Below are positions 28,195 to 38,225 of a stretch of 64,000 nucleotides of DNA, one piece after another (positions within the stretch are counted from its first letter, which is position 1; the number at the start of each line of letters is the position of its first letter). The position numbers were made by a program, and so were the translations under genes. The notes under the pieces are model-generated. The model did no database searches. It had not been told where the DNA came from and saw only the letters and a list, made by a program, of their open reading frames with translations. Source of the stretch: [Clostridium] clostridioforme AGR2157 (lineage in GTDB: Bacteria; Bacillota; Clostridia; Lachnospirales; Lachnospiraceae); assembly GCF_000424325.1 (NCBI RefSeq), contig NZ_AUJR01000022.1:19168-83167 (forward strand), written 5' to 3'.

Positions 28195-29472
28195 TTATTT
28201 CATTAACGCCGGCAGTAATGTTGAGATGCCAGGTATTAATACAATCGCTATGGTCCCTGCTATAATTGAAGCAATAAGTACCGGTAAATGCGGTATGATT
28301 TTATGAATGGGCTGTCCGCCTACTGAAGATGCCACAAACAGGTTTATTCCCACCGGAGGCGTCGCCAGGCCAATACATAAGGTAACCACCATAACCACCC
28401 CGAAGTGAATCAAAGAAATTCCATACTGGGTTGCTGTAGGAATCAATATGGGAGCAAAAATCAGAAGTGCCGGTACTGCATCTATGAAACACCCCGCAAC
28501 AATCAGAATGAATACAACAGCAAACATAAACACTGTTGGGCTTGATATTACAGAAGTAAATCCTTCTGCCACCATCTGGGGTATTCCTGCCCTTGTCAGG
28601 ACCCATCCAAATGCCTGGGTGGCTGCTACTATCAGCATGATACCCGCTGCTGTCTTGACTGATTTGAATACCACCCTGCCCAGGGATTTAAAATTAAGTT
28701 CCCTGTAAACGAACAATCCTATGATAAGGCAATAGAAACAAGTAACGGCAGAAGCCTCTGTTGGCGTAAACAGGCCGGAATAAATGCCGCCTAAAATAAT
28801 GGCAGGCGCAAGTATCGCCCATATAGCGTCTAAAAATGATTTTGCCGCCCGTTTCAGGTTAAAATGACCTACCCCCTTGTATCCTTTTTTAATACATTGC
28901 CATACTACTACCGCTATGACAATTACCCCAAGAAAAAGTCCCGGTACGAGTCCTGCCAGCAGCATATCCCCCACAGATTCCCCGGATGCAACTCCATATA
29001 GAACCATAAGTATACTTGGCGGAATAAGAGGTCCAAATATTCCTCCCACAGCTTGGACTGCACTGGCGTAGCCGCCGTCATACCCTTCCTCCTGCATGGA
29101 TGGAATCATGATTCCCCCAACTGCCGCGGTAGTCGCTGCTCCGGCGCCTGTCATGGCTGCAAAAATCATACTCGCCACTACCGTAACAATAGCAAGACCT
29201 CCCGGCAAATGACCTACCACTGTTCTGGCAAAGTTCACAATCCGTTTTGAAATACCGCCGGATTCCATGAGTCCGCCTGCGATTACAAAAAACGGTATGG
29301 CCATTAGTGTAAATGAGTCCACCCCTTTCAGCATCTGCTGTCCTATGATTATCATAGGTACATCCATAAAAAGTGCCATATAAAGCACTGCAGACAGACA
29401 CAACGAATATGCAATCGGAACTCCCAGAAAAAGTAATACAAAAAATACTCCCATTAAAACTGCAATATTCAA
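28195..29472 (-). CDS. dctM: TRAP transporter large permease (DctM)
   Basis: Large membrane subunit, 425 aa and about 12 helices, which carries the transport path. It begins NIAVLMGVFFVLLFLGVPIA and includes the DctM blocks AIPFFVIAGGLMESGGISKR and FGPLIPPSILMVLYG. The TTG start at 29472 is chosen because an AGGAGG site (29481-29486) is 8 bp upstream and the length becomes standard. A longer reading from 29589 would start upstream of the sigma-54 promoter at 29521-29535. It is the first gene of the operon. Confidence 0.93.
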   Translation of the reverse strand: MNIAVLMGVFFVLLFLGVPIAYSLCLSAVLYMALFMDVPMIIIGQQMLKGVDSFTLMAIPFFVIAGGLMESGGISKRIVNFARTVVGHLPGGLAIVTVVASMIFAAMTGAGAATTAAVGGIMIPSMQEEGYDGGYASAVQAVGGIFGPLIPPSILMVLYGVASGESVGDMLLAGLVPGLFLGVIVIAVVVWQCIKKGYKGVGHFNLKRAAKSFLDAIWAILAPAIILGGIYSGLFTPTEASAVTCFYCLIIGLFVYRELNFKSLGRVVFKSVKTAAGIMLIVAATQAFGWVLTRAGIPQMVAEGFTSVISSPTVFMFAVVFILIVAGCFIDAVPALLIFAPILIPTATQYGISLIHFGVVMVVTLCIGLATPPVGINLFVASSVGGQPIHKIIPHLPVLIASIIAGTIAIVLIPGISTLLPALMK

Positions 29473-29520
29473 GAATCTCTCCTCCTGTCTCATATTTATA
29501 TCATTCTTATATTTTTCAAA

Positions 29521-29535
29521 GCAATAATCGTGCCA
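29521..29535 (-). promoter_or_regulatory. Sigma-54 promoter of the TRAP operon
   Basis: On the minus strand TGGCACGATTATTGC followed by T is a near-perfect -24/-12 element (GG and GC at the required 10-bp separation). RNA would start near 29509, leaving a leader of about 37 bases with the dctM ribosome site. Confidence 0.88.
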
Positions 29536-29607
29536 AATTATATATTCTTTCCAAATTTTTCCTCGGTTTTTTTTCAAACGTATAAACAATACACAATAAC
29601 GCTAATT

Positions 29608-29637
29608 TACAACAATTTTTTGTATTATTATGTTGTA
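29608..29637. promoter_or_regulatory. Inverted repeat, candidate activator binding site
   Basis: TACAACA (29608-29614) and TGTTGTA (29631-29637) form a perfect inverted repeat with a 16-bp spacer, about 75-100 bp upstream of the sigma-54 promoter. This is the usual distance for an enhancer site of the adjacent activator. A second repeat (CGTTGC/GCAACG) lies near 29778-29803. Confidence 0.4.
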
Positions 29638-29702
29638 CACCCGTTTCAAAATGTTTCTATTGGATTTCATCCATGTCTCAACGCCAATTACCAGATAACA
29701 TG

Positions 29703-29740
29703 AAAAAAGATGCTCATATCAATCAAAATGAGCATCTTTT
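29703..29740. terminator. Terminator after the sigma-54 activator gene
   Basis: AAAAGATGCTCAT pairs with ATGAGCATCTTTT (13 bp). On the minus strand it is followed by a T-run, separating the activator gene from the TRAP operon. Confidence 0.8.
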
Positions 29741-29810
29741 CCGCTTTTTGTTAATTTTTTCCCAATTGTGGTAATAATTCGTTGCTTATGATGATTTTTG
29801 CAACGCAACA

Positions 29811-31751
29811 TTACTGCAACCCATATTTTTTCATTTTTCTCCATAAAGTAGAACGGTCAATTCCCATGGCTCCTGCTGTCTCGCTCCTATTATATCCGTG
29901 TTCACTTAACAGGCGCTGAATGTATTGTTTCTCCTGCTCCCTTTTGCCTTCTGCATACATCATATAGGAGTGACCGGTTGTCACCGGCCGCTCTGAATAC
30001 TCAGTTATTTCTATATCATCCTGCCCCAGTGCTGCCGCCATTTCTTCTTCTGTTATCATAAATCCGCTATGAACCACGCTCAACCGCTCAGCTATATTCC
30101 TAAGTTCCCTGATATTGCCTGTGAAGGCATATCGTTTAATGAGCTCCTCCGCTCCTTGGGACAGAATCGGCATTTCATAACCGAACTGATTACTGTAATA
30201 TTGAAGATAGTAATGGAAGAGAAGCGGGATATCCTCACTCCGTTTCCGCAGCGGAGGGATGTATAATCTAAGAACATTCAAACGATAAAGAAGATCCTGC
30301 CGGAATTTCCCCTCGCTCACCTGTCTCTGCAGATTTTTATTGGTAGCCGCAATAATCCGTACATCCACGGATATAACTGAATTACCGCCCACACGGCGCA
30401 CTTCCCGTTCCTGCAGCACACGAAGCAGTTTACTCTGAAATGTCAAAGGAATTTCTGCTATTTCATCCAAAAACAGTGTGCCTTTATGGGCCATCTCAAA
30501 CAATCCCATCTTTCCGCCCTTTTTTGAACCTGTAAAAGCCCCCTCTACATAACCGAATAATTCACTTTCCAACAGGCTTTCCGGCAATGCCGCGCAATTA
30601 ACTGCCACAAAAGCATTTCCCGCTCTCCTGCTGGCATTATGTATGCTCTGTGCAAAAAGCTCCTTTCCGGTTCCGGTTTCCCCTACCAGCAGGACATTGG
30701 AGGATACTCCCGCATATTTTCCGGCATTTTCAATGGTCTTATCTATAATATCACTTTTATGAATAATGTCCTGAAATGTATACCGCGCAGCCAATCCTTT
30801 ATCGCTCATCTGACGGCGTATCTGATTCTCCATCTGTTGTATTCTTGAGGCATTCATAAAACTGACCACCAGCCCCGGCATGGAATTTCCTATTTTTACG
30901 GGAAGGAAATCAGTGGAAAGAGAAGTGCCTTCCCTTAGGTATACTCTGTCCACTATGCTTTCACCAGACTCAAAACAGCGTTCCGCTTCCTCCTGCATAA
31001 ACGGAGCAATTTGCCTCAGATAAGCCCCCCCCCCCCCTATTCCCAGTAATGTCTGCACAGTTGGGAACAGCTTTCTTGCTTCTCTGTTTGCTATCTCAAT
31101 CTGTCCCTTATCATTAACATAAAAAATTCCTGCATTCGAAATTTGGGTAATGATTCTAAAAAGCTCAGACTTTTCTTTTTCCTTCTTCACCCCTTCCGCA
31201 ATATGAACCGCTTCTTCCAACACATTGAAAATGGTTTCACGGCTGACCTTTATAGTCACTACCGGAATAGGGCCGTTCTTGAGATACAGATATGCGGAAT
31301 AGCCGCCAATAATACAGTCACACCCCTGGCTCACTGCCTCGGCAACACAGTATTCCAAATCATGTCCCCGCTCAACCGGATGATATGAAGTTTCCACTCC
31401 GGTAATTTCTTCCATGTGTTCATATTGATACATATGAAAAAACCGCCCCACAATTCCCACCTTCCTGCAGCGATACATCTTCTTGGCCTCGTAGAGAGCC
31501 TGAACTATATCGTAACCTGTAATTGGGATATTAATAACGGGTTTAGTGGGATACTGGCGTTTCAGCTCTTCAAGAGTAAAGTTACGCCCCACAAGAACAT
31601 CATATTCCCTCTCCATTTTGTACTGACGAACCATATCAACCGTCATCACTTTAAACTCCACAGTGACCTTGTTCTTTTCAGGATATTCCTTGTATACCTC
31701 CTGTACTACCGGTTCTAATTCCGGATATGGCACTACGAATAGTATATTCAA
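29811..31751 (-). CDS. Sigma-54-dependent activator with PrpR-type sensor domain
   Basis: Enhancer-binding activator, 646 aa, probably of the adjacent TRAP operon. Residues 1-190 form a PrpR_N-type sensor domain, about 200-310 a PAS domain and 325-555 the AAA+ domain, with Walker A GETGTGKE at 357-364, the sigma-54 contact loop as GAFTGS at 404-409, and LFLDE at 426-430. A Fis-type HTH closes the protein ([20 protein letters not shown]). The start is TTG with GGAGGG 9 bp upstream. Codons 239-242 lie in a run of 13 G (31025-31037) that could shift frame. The contact loop has Ser in place of the usual final Ala. Confidence 0.92.
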   Translation of the reverse strand: MNILFVVPYPELEPVVQEVYKEYPEKNKVTVEFKVMTVDMVRQYKMEREYDVLVGRNFTLEELKRQYPTKPVINIPITGYDIVQALYEAKKMYRCRKVGIVGRFFHMYQYEHMEEITGVETSYHPVERGHDLEYCVAEAVSQGCDCIIGGYSAYLYLKNGPIPVVTIKVSRETIFNVLEEAVHIAEGVKKEKEKSELFRIITQISNAGIFYVNDKGQIEIANREARKLFPTVQTLLGIGGGGAYLRQIAPFMQEEAERCFESGESIVDRVYLREGTSLSTDFLPVKIGNSMPGLVVSFMNASRIQQMENQIRRQMSDKGLAARYTFQDIIHKSDIIDKTIENAGKYAGVSSNVLLVGETGTGKELFAQSIHNASRRAGNAFVAVNCAALPESLLESELFGYVEGAFTGSKKGGKMGLFEMAHKGTLFLDEIAEIPLTFQSKLLRVLQEREVRRVGGNSVISVDVRIIAATNKNLQRQVSEGKFRQDLLYRLNVLRLYIPPLRKRSEDIPLLFHYYLQYYSNQFGYEMPILSQGAEELIKRYAFTGNIRELRNIAERLSVVHSGFMITEEEMAAALGQDDIEITEYSERPVTTGHSYMMYAEGKREQEKQYIQRLLSEHGYNRSETAGAMGIDRSTLWRKMKKYGLQ

Positions 31752-31805
31752 CCTGGTGCGCCCTCCTCTGTTTATTATAATTACATCTGCCGCGCCATAA
31801 ATTAC

Positions 31806-31832
31806 ACAGGTCCTGCAATCTACAGGACCTGT
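31806..31832. terminator. Hairpin between the coiled-coil gene and the activator gene
   Basis: ACAGGTCCTG pairs with CAGGACCTGT around a 7-base loop. No T-run follows, so it may be a weak terminator or a processing hairpin. Confidence 0.4.
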
Positions 31833-31857
31833 TTACATAGCTGTTATATTTAAAATT

Positions 31858-32970
31858 TTATGACCGTCCCTCATCCTGCCCCGCATCCTGATACATCCTA
31901 ATGGCCTCCGTAATATTAGACGCCGAACCAGCCTGTATGATTCTGGAAAGCTGGGCCAGTTTTTCCGGCTGCAGGAATTCCCTCCCCAGGTATGGACCGT
32001 ATATGTCTGCTATACGTATATTCTGTTCCCTGATACTGCTCTCAAGACTGCGAAGATTCGCGGACACTTCGTCCAGCTCCTGCCTGAGCCTGTCCAGCTT
32101 ATCCTTATGACTGGCTATGATTTCATCTGTAATGATGGTTTTTGTCACATTCTCAAAGGTACTCAGAGCGTCCTTTTTCCTGGAAGCAATCTCCGACAGC
32201 TCCTGCTCAACACAGGCAATCTCATCGTCATATTTTTCAAGGTCATATAAATCCTCACTGCCGTCCTTCTGAATGGTTCTGGTAATGACCTTTATTTTCT
32301 TCTGGTTCGACCTCAGGTGGTTGCGTATATCCCTTCCCCTCTTAAGTGTATCCTGATGACGGAGTCTGGTCTTATTGCCGATCATCACATAAAGCCCGCC
32401 AAACAGGATGACATCCACAAAATACACAGCCGCCAGATACCAGATAACCCTCTGGGGAATCAGAAAATAGACACCGCACGGAATTCCCAAAAAGCAGATT
32501 ACCAGGGTAAGCAGGAAAATCATAATTTCCCTAACCCCTCTGGGATAGTACAGAGCATAATAAAATGTGGTCCCGCACCAGGCGGGTACCCGGTTCTTCT
32601 GGAACAATGTCCTCATCTGGACCTTCAGGTCACGGTTGTGTTCCCGCAGCTCGCTGGTCTCCTCGGCAATCCGTTCCTTTACCCCCTGGCTCTTGGCCTT
32701 CTCCCGTTTTGCCCTGGCCTTCTTGAGACGTTCCTGCCCTTTTCCAATCTCCTGGTCATAGCTGGAATTAATCTCATCCAAACGCTTCTTAATAGTCTGG
32801 TTCACGGAGTCAGACACAGCCTTCCTGGCAGTCTCAAGCTCCCGCTCTTTCATCTCTTCCTCGTCCGCCAGCTGGCCGGCCGTATTCTGGTCACAGTTAA
32901 GACGGTACACCGCATCCCTGGCATCTGCCAGGAACTTTACATAATCCGTAATTGCCTGTCCCACCTGCAT
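31858..32970 (-). CDS. Coiled-coil membrane protein of unknown function
   Basis: 370 aa, not recognised. Residues 35-120 are a highly charged coiled coil, 148-170 and 175-197 are two membrane helices with a short turn, and 205-335 form a second coiled coil. The C-terminus is Gln/Ala rich. The topology puts both coiled-coil arms on the same side of the membrane, probably the cytoplasm. A good AAGGAGG site precedes the ATG. It is a single gene with no informative neighbour, and could be a scaffold or tethering protein. Confidence 0.75.
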   Translation of the reverse strand: MQVGQAITDYVKFLADARDAVYRLNCDQNTAGQLADEEEMKERELETARKAVSDSVNQTIKKRLDEINSSYDQEIGKGQERLKKARAKREKAKSQGVKERIAEETSELREHNRDLKVQMRTLFQKNRVPAWCGTTFYYALYYPRGVREIMIFLLTLVICFLGIPCGVYFLIPQRVIWYLAAVYFVDVILFGGLYVMIGNKTRLRHQDTLKRGRDIRNHLRSNQKKIKVITRTIQKDGSEDLYDLEKYDDEIACVEQELSEIASRKKDALSTFENVTKTIITDEIIASHKDKLDRLRQELDEVSANLRSLESSIREQNIRIADIYGPYLGREFLQPEKLAQLSRIIQAGSASNITEAIRMYQDAGQDEGRS

Positions 32971-33134
32971 TTCCTCCTTATGGGAACGTTTATCATTACG
33001 TATAGCTTACTACAAATAATCCCCACGGGCAAGGGATGTTACAAAAAATTCAAATATGGCCGAAGAATGTACTGTTATTTACATTCCCTTTTTGAACGGG
33101 TATTTAACCAGTACACCCAGACCTCGCCTTCCAG

Positions 33135-33150
33135 GTATTGTAAACAATAC
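33135..33150. promoter_or_regulatory. 16-bp palindrome upstream of the MerR-MATE genes
   Basis: GTATTGT AA ACAATAC is a perfect inverted repeat. A TATACT at 33184-33189 is the likely -10 for the 88-aa gene, so the palindrome lies around or just above its -35 region and could be an operator. Confidence 0.4.
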
Positions 33151-33241
33151 AAAAAATGACTTTTAAAACACCGGATTAGATGTTATACTAAAACATCAGA
33201 AACCTATATGTCCGCCAATAGTTTGCGAAAGGAGAAGCTTT

Positions 33242-33508
33242 ATGTTCAGAATGTGGGGAAAATTAATGAAAGACAACCATCTGCTAAAAGATACTGTGGT
33301 CTGCATATCTGACCATTCCTTATCCAGAACTCAGATGGTCTTTGATTCCCTGGATTCTATTTGTTATGAATTTGATCTGGAAAAACCCATCTGGCTGGAC
33401 TCTACTGTAAAGGAATTTAAGTATCATGACAAAGCCAGATTCACGCAGGATAATTTCATTGAATCCGTAGATTTTGATTTCCTGGAGATTCAGGTAATTG
33501 AAGAATAA
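33242..33508 (+). CDS. Small protein of unknown function
   Basis: 88 aa, acidic, no membrane segment or motif recognised. It has a strong AAAGGAG site and a likely -10 upstream. It ends 15 bp before the MerR gene, so it is probably co-transcribed with it. The ordered hydrophobic and charged pattern and the translation signals suggest a real gene. Confidence 0.65.
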   Translation: MFRMWGKLMKDNHLLKDTVVCISDHSLSRTQMVFDSLDSICYEFDLEKPIWLDSTVKEFKYHDKARFTQDNFIESVDFDFLEIQVIEE

Positions 33509-33523
33509 AGTGGAGAATAAAAC

Positions 33524-34351
33524 GTGAAAAACCTTTTCACAATCGGAGAAATGGCCGAACTGTTCGGCATCAACATACGCACCCTGCGATATTACGACGA
33601 AATTGGCATCCTGCACCCTGAGACAGCGGACCCGGAGACCGGATACCGCTATTACTCCACCCGTCAGTTTGAACGCCTGAATACCATCAAGTATCTCCGG
33701 GCCCTGGGTGTATCCCTTAAGAAAATCGCATTGTTCTTTGAAAACAGGGACGTGGATATCATGCTGGGCCTGTTAAAAGAGCAGAAGGACGAAACCCAGG
33801 CAAAAATCAGCGAACTGATGCAGATTGAACAGAAGCTGGAATACCGTCTCAAAGCCCTGGAGGATGCCATTCATACACAATGCGGTGAAATCAGGACCCT
33901 CCATTTTGACAAAAGACAGATTGCGTACCTGAGGAAGGATATCAAGCTGGGAGAGGACCTGGAATTCTCACTTCGCGAGCTGGAAAGAGCCAATACCCTG
34001 GAACCTGTGATGTTTCTGGGCAAGGTAGGCGTTTCCCTGTCCTCTGCCAATCTGAAGGCCCGCAAATTTGAATCATTTTCAGGTATCTTCGTACTTCTTG
34101 AGAAGGAGGACCACTATCAGGGGGAGGAACAATATCTGCAGGCCGGGGATTATGTAAGCGTGAGATTCTCCGGCACCCATCAGGAAGCGTCACAGTACTA
34201 TGTACTGCTTTTGGAGTATATGAATCAGATGGGATATTCCTGCTGCGGGGATTCCGTGGAAATCACTCTGATTGATGCGGGTTTTACCAATGATACGTCC
34301 CGGTATGTAACGGAAATACAGATTCCATTCTCAAAAAATACGATAAAATAA
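33524..34351 (+). CDS. MerR family transcriptional regulator
   Basis: 275 aa. The N-terminal winged helix reads FTIGEMAELFGINIRTLRYY, followed by the MerR-typical HPETADPETGYRYYSTRQFE. A dimerising helix spans residues 75-115 and a GyrI-like effector-binding domain fills the C-terminal half, as in BmrR-type multidrug sensors. The start codon is GTG with GGAG upstream. The gene downstream is a MATE exporter, so ligand-induced efflux is the likely role. The DNA site may be the palindrome at 33135-33150. Confidence 0.9.
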   Translation: MKNLFTIGEMAELFGINIRTLRYYDEIGILHPETADPETGYRYYSTRQFERLNTIKYLRALGVSLKKIALFFENRDVDIMLGLLKEQKDETQAKISELMQIEQKLEYRLKALEDAIHTQCGEIRTLHFDKRQIAYLRKDIKLGEDLEFSLRELERANTLEPVMFLGKVGVSLSSANLKARKFESFSGIFVLLEKEDHYQGEEQYLQAGDYVSVRFSGTHQEASQYYVLLLEYMNQMGYSCCGDSVEITLIDAGFTNDTSRYVTEIQIPFSKNTIK

Positions 34352-34364
34352 ATATTTCATATTG

Positions 34365-34385
34365 ACCCTCCAGTTACTGGAGGGT
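34365..34385 (+). terminator. Terminator or attenuator between merR-like and MATE genes
   Basis: ACCCTCCAG/CTGGAGGGT with a 3-base loop is followed by TTATTTTTATT. It could lower MATE expression relative to the regulator. Confidence 0.75.
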
Positions 34386-34429
34386 TTATTTTTATTCTTA
34401 TCAAATGTTATATTGAGGAGAGATTCATC

Positions 34430-35761
34430 ATGAAAAACGACAATCTGCTGACCGAGGGCAATGTATTTCACGTGCTGCTGGCATTCTCCGTCCCATTTCT
34501 GATTGCCAATGTCATACAGGCCCTTTATGGTGCCGTGGACCTGATGGTCATCGGGTGGTACTGTACGCCGGAGAGCGTGGCCGCGGTGTCCACCGGAACC
34601 CAGGTAACCCAAATCATCACCAGCATGGTATCCGGCCTGACTCTGGGCGGCACGATTCTGGTGGGAAAATATACCGGCATGAAGGATGATGAAAGGACCT
34701 GCCGCACCATCGGGACCACCCTGTCCGTATTTGCAATTGCGGCATTGGTGCTGACCATTGGGATGCTGATTTTCAGGGACGCCATACTCGCTGCCTTAAA
34801 GACACCGGCCGCCTCCATGGATGAGGCCAGGCAGTATGTGACCATATGCTTCTGCGGCATATTTTTCATCTGCGGCTACAATGCCATAAGTGCCATACTG
34901 AGGGGATACGGCGACTCCCGCAGGCCCATGTATTTTGTGGCCCTGTCATGTGTTCTCAACATTGCGGGCGATATCATCTTTGTAAAGTATATGGGATTAG
35001 GTGTAGCCGGCACAGCCCTGGCAACCGTCCTCTCCCAATCCATCAGCATGATATGCTCCGTTGTATACCTTAACAGGAGGAAGTTCATATTTACCTTTAG
35101 CCTTAAGAACATGCGCATTGACAGGGACAGGCTGAAGGAGCTGGCAGTGGTAGGAATTCCCATCTCCTCTCAGGAATGCATGGTGCGGCTGTCCTTCCTT
35201 TATCTGACCTCGGTCACCAACCGTCTGGGGGTAAATGCAGCAGCCGCAGTTGGCATTGCCAGCAAATATGACGTGTTCGCCATGCTCCCTGCCACTTCCA
35301 TTGCCAGCGCCCTGGCAGCTATCACGGCCCAGAACTACGGCGCAGGGAAGCCGGAACGGGCAAGGCAGTCCCTGGCAGCCGGCATTGGATTTGCGGTACT
35401 GGCATCCTCTGTCTTCTTCCTGTGGGCCCAACTGTCTCCCCAGACCATGATTGGTCTCTTTAACACCAATCCTGATATCATAGAGGCGGGAATTCCCTTC
35501 TTCCATTCCTGCAGCTTTGATTATCTGGCTGTTTCCTTCGTATTCTGTCTCAACGGCTTCATGAATGGCCGTTCCAAGACAGTATTTACCATGGTCAGCT
35601 GCTGTTTCGGCGCCCTGGCCCTCAGAATGCCTCTCATATGGCTGGCTTACACCTATTGTCCGGATAACCTGTTTGTCATCGGATTGATAGCGCCTGCTGT
35701 GTCAGGCTTCATGGCCGTATATACCTTGCTTTTTGTGATACGGCAGTTAAGACAGGACTAA
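34430..35761 (+). CDS. MATE family efflux transporter
   Basis: 443 aa, 12 predicted helices, exports drugs or metabolites using an ion gradient. It starts GNVFHVLLAFSVPFLIANVI and shows the two-fold repeat of the family. The conserved GY(G)DSRRPMY-like loop appears as RGYGDSRRPMYFVALS. Ribosome site GAGGAG. Pairing with a MerR regulator suggests inducible multidrug or toxin export. Confidence 0.93.
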   Translation: MKNDNLLTEGNVFHVLLAFSVPFLIANVIQALYGAVDLMVIGWYCTPESVAAVSTGTQVTQIITSMVSGLTLGGTILVGKYTGMKDDERTCRTIGTTLSVFAIAALVLTIGMLIFRDAILAALKTPAASMDEARQYVTICFCGIFFICGYNAISAILRGYGDSRRPMYFVALSCVLNIAGDIIFVKYMGLGVAGTALATVLSQSISMICSVVYLNRRKFIFTFSLKNMRIDRDRLKELAVVGIPISSQECMVRLSFLYLTSVTNRLGVNAAAAVGIASKYDVFAMLPATSIASALAAITAQNYGAGKPERARQSLAAGIGFAVLASSVFFLWAQLSPQTMIGLFNTNPDIIEAGIPFFHSCSFDYLAVSFVFCLNGFMNGRSKTVFTMVSCCFGALALRMPLIWLAYTYCPDNLFVIGLIAPAVSGFMAVYTLLFVIRQLRQD

Positions 35762-35844
35762 AGTGAGCGCAGGAAGGAGCTTAAGCTTCGCAGGGTCTGA
35801 CACGGGCTGGCCCAAACCTAGCGCTCCCAAACATCCGGGGATCG

Positions 35845-35888
35845 AAAAGCCGCCCTGCTGACTCACCCCATCAGCAGGACGGCCTTTT
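35845..35888. terminator. Strong bidirectional terminator after the MATE gene
   Basis: AAAAGCCGCCCTGCTGA (35845-35861) pairs with TCAGCAGGACGGCCTTTT (35871-35888). It separates the convergent MATE and pgi genes. Confidence 0.85.
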
Positions 35889-35971
35889 CTCTGCGCCGTA
35901 TTTTTATATAGCTTTCATCCGACTAAGATTATATGGTATGACTGACCAGCCCTCGCGGGCCCGTCCCATCA

Positions 35972-37318
35972 TTACAGCCTCTTAAGCAGTTCCTCTCTCT
36001 GAGCCTCATATCCAGGCTTACCCAGCAATGCGAACATGTTCTTCTTATAGCTCTCCACGCCTGGCTGGTTAAATGGATTCACGCCCAGGATATATCCGCT
36101 GACGCCGCAGGCGAACTCGAAGAAGTAGAACAGCTCTCCCAGATAGAACTCGTTCTGCTCAGGAATCTTAACCATCAGGTTGGGTACATTGCCATCGGTG
36201 TGAGCCAGGATAGTTCCGTTCATAGCGCTCTTATTTACAAAATCCACACTCTTCCCTGCCAGGTAATTCATGCCGTCGGTATCCACGTCTTCTTTATTCA
36301 GAAGAATCTCAGCAGGAGATTCCTCAACATTGAGAACTGTCTCAAACATGATACGTGCTCCGTCCTGAATGAACTGTCCCATGGAGTGGAGATCTGTGGT
36401 CAGATCCACTGCCGCCGGGAAAATGCCCCTCTGGTCCTTGCCCTCGCTCTCGCCATAGAGCTGCTTCCACCACTCGGACACATAGTGAAGGCTTGGCTCA
36501 TAATTGGCTACGATTTCAACTGCCTTGCCCTTGCGGTGCAGGATGTTGCGCACAGCCGCATACTGAAGGGCTGCGTTGGATTCATAAGGTGCATCTAAGG
36601 CTTTCTGCCTGCCTGAAGCAGCACCTTCCATCAACTTATCAATATCCGCTCCACTTACTGCAATTGGAAGAAGGCCTACAGCCGTCAATACGGAGAAACG
36701 TCCGCCCACGTCATCCGGCACGACGAATTCCTCGTATCCCTCTTCGTCTGCCAGGTTCTTAAGGGCGCCTTTAGCCTTGTCAGTGGTTGCGTAGATGCGC
36801 TTGTTGGCTTCTTCCTTGCCATATTTTTCAATGAGCATTTCCTTAAATACACGGAATGCGATTGCAGGTTCTGTGGTAGTGCCTGACTTGGAAATGATGT
36901 TGACGGAGAAATCCTTGCCGTCCAGTACCTGCTTTAAGTCATGGATATATTTGCTGCTGATGCTGTTTCCTACAAAATAAATCTCAGGTGTCTTGCGAAC
37001 GCTCTTGGGTAACACATTATAAAAGCTGTGTGACAGAAATTCAATGGCTGCCCTTGCTCCCAGATAGGAGCCGCCGATACCTACCACCAGCAGGACGTCA
37101 GAATCATTCTGAATCTTTTCTGCCGCCTTCTTAATCCTTGCAAATTCGGCCTTATCATAATCTACCGGCAAATCGATCCATCCCAGAAAATCATTACCGG
37201 CACCAGTCCTCTCCAGCAAGGTCTCCTTTGCACTCATGACTGTGGTCTTAAAGTTGGCCATCTCTTCCGCAGAAACGAATCCTGCTGCCTTGGAATAATC
37301 AAACATAACTTCCTTTCC
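35972..37318 (-). CDS. pgi: Glucose-6-phosphate isomerase
   Basis: Interconverts glucose-6-phosphate and fructose-6-phosphate in glycolysis. [56 protein letters not shown] and the C-terminal catalytic Lys region [20 protein letters not shown] are all intact. The start at 37318 ([11 protein letters not shown]) follows AAGGAGAG and gives 448 aa, as in Bacillus. An upstream in-frame start at 37357 is not needed. Confidence 0.97.
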   Translation of the reverse strand, partial: GKEVMFDYSKAAGFVSAEEMANFKTTVMSAKETLLERTGAGNDFLGWIDLPVDYDKAEFARIKKAAEKIQNDSDVLLVVGIGGSYLGARAAIEFLSHSFYNVLPKSVRKTPEIYFVGNSISSKYIHDLKQVLDGKDFSVNIISKSGTTTEPAIAFRVFKEMLIEKYGKEEANKRIYATTDKAKGALKNLADEEGYEEFVVPDDVGGRFSVLTAVGLLPIAVSGADIDKLMEGAASGRQKALDAPYESNAALQYAAVRNILHRKGKAVEIVANYEPSLHYVSEWWKQLYGESEGKDQRGIFPAAVDLTTDLHSMGQFIQDGARIMFETVLNVEESPAEILLNKEDVDTDGMNYLAGKSVDFVNKSAMNGTILAHTDGNVPNLMVKIPEQNEFYLGELFYFFEFACGVSGYILGVNPFNQPGVESYKKNMFALLGKPGYEAQREELLKRL

Positions 37319-37475
37319 CATAACTCGCGCTCTCCTTTTCTTATGTCCATGGACCATATGCCCATGATTCTATCAGTGCTGCGGTAAAGCCGCTTATCTC
37401 TTAAATTATAACATAATTTCCCTTATAATACCATTTCTTTCTGACCATGGAAATAAATTCCTGATGTCAGCATAT

Positions 37476-38225
37476 TTAGGAAATGAATTCTTTCAGCAAT
37501 TCCCCCAACATTCTTTTTTGTTCCGGATTTAAATCCTGAAGCCAATTATCCTTTGACTTCTCTTCCTGTTTTTCCCTGCTGGCAGCAGTCTGCTCCAGCC
37601 CCCTTCTGTTATTACTATTTGAACGGCGGTCTCTTCCTATGGAACGCAGATTAGCCGGCTCCCTGCGGTCCTCCTCGGCTGTAACGGCAGGCACATGCTC
37701 CGCTGTGCCTTCCCGGTTCATTCGCGGCCACATAACATTTTCCAGATAGTCCTGGAGGCAGGTAAGAAGCTGCTGTCTCCTGGATTCCAGGTTAACTCCG
37801 TAATCCACCAGCATGGTAAACATGCCGGCCAGGATGCCTGTGGTACCGTACAATACAATATAGTAGTTATCACTTCTAAACCAATAAGAGAGAAATGCTG
37901 CTCCGCCGCCTGCCAGGAAGCAGAGAAGTGTCAGCTGCCCTGACAGGTTGTCCAGTCCCTTGACGGACATACCAAAGGTCCGCAGGCTGTACATCTGGCG
38001 TTCCAGATAAACGCGTGTGTTATTCATTCCCTGATTCATACGATATGTATCCTCTGCATTCTGTTTCAATCCGCGCAGATATTTGTTCTTGGTCAATGCC
38101 ATATTGGTGCTCTCTTTAATTAATCGTTTGTAGAAGCTTCCCGCCATCAGCCTGGTAAATACTCCAGCCAGGCAGATTGCTGCCAGCACGTACAGTGCCT
38201 TTCCTGTTTGTAAAAAGCTCATCAT
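37476..38225 (-). CDS. Membrane protein of unknown function
   Basis: 249 aa, not recognised. It has a membrane helix at residues 8-30 and a hairpin of two more at about 98-145, then a charged, Asn/Arg/Glu-rich soluble tail. The tail ends with an amphipathic helix (NPEQKRMLGELLKEFIS). An AAAGGGGAG site precedes the start. The topology recalls proteins of type II secretion F families, but no motif supports that. It is a single gene. Confidence 0.7.
   Translation of the reverse strand: MMSFLQTGKALYVLAAICLAGVFTRLMAGSFYKRLIKESTNMALTKNKYLRGLKQNAEDTYRMNQGMNNTRVYLERQMYSLRTFGMSVKGLDNLSGQLTLLCFLAGGGAAFLSYWFRSDNYYIVLYGTTGILAGMFTMLVDYGVNLESRRQQLLTCLQDYLENVMWPRMNREGTAEHVPAVTAEEDRREPANLRSIGRDRRSNSNNRRGLEQTAASREKQEEKSKDNWLQDLNPEQKRMLGELLKEFIS

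Noticed and set aside
29473..29589. Longer N-terminus for DctM
   Set aside because: It would include the sigma-54 promoter within the coding region and is unlike the family N-terminus. The TTG at 29472 has a good AGGAGG site.
32317..33159. 280-codon plus-strand ORF antisense to the coiled-coil membrane protein
   Set aside because: Its translation has the Leu/Pro/His bias of a shadow frame. The minus-strand gene has a strong ribosome site and regular coiled-coil periodicity.
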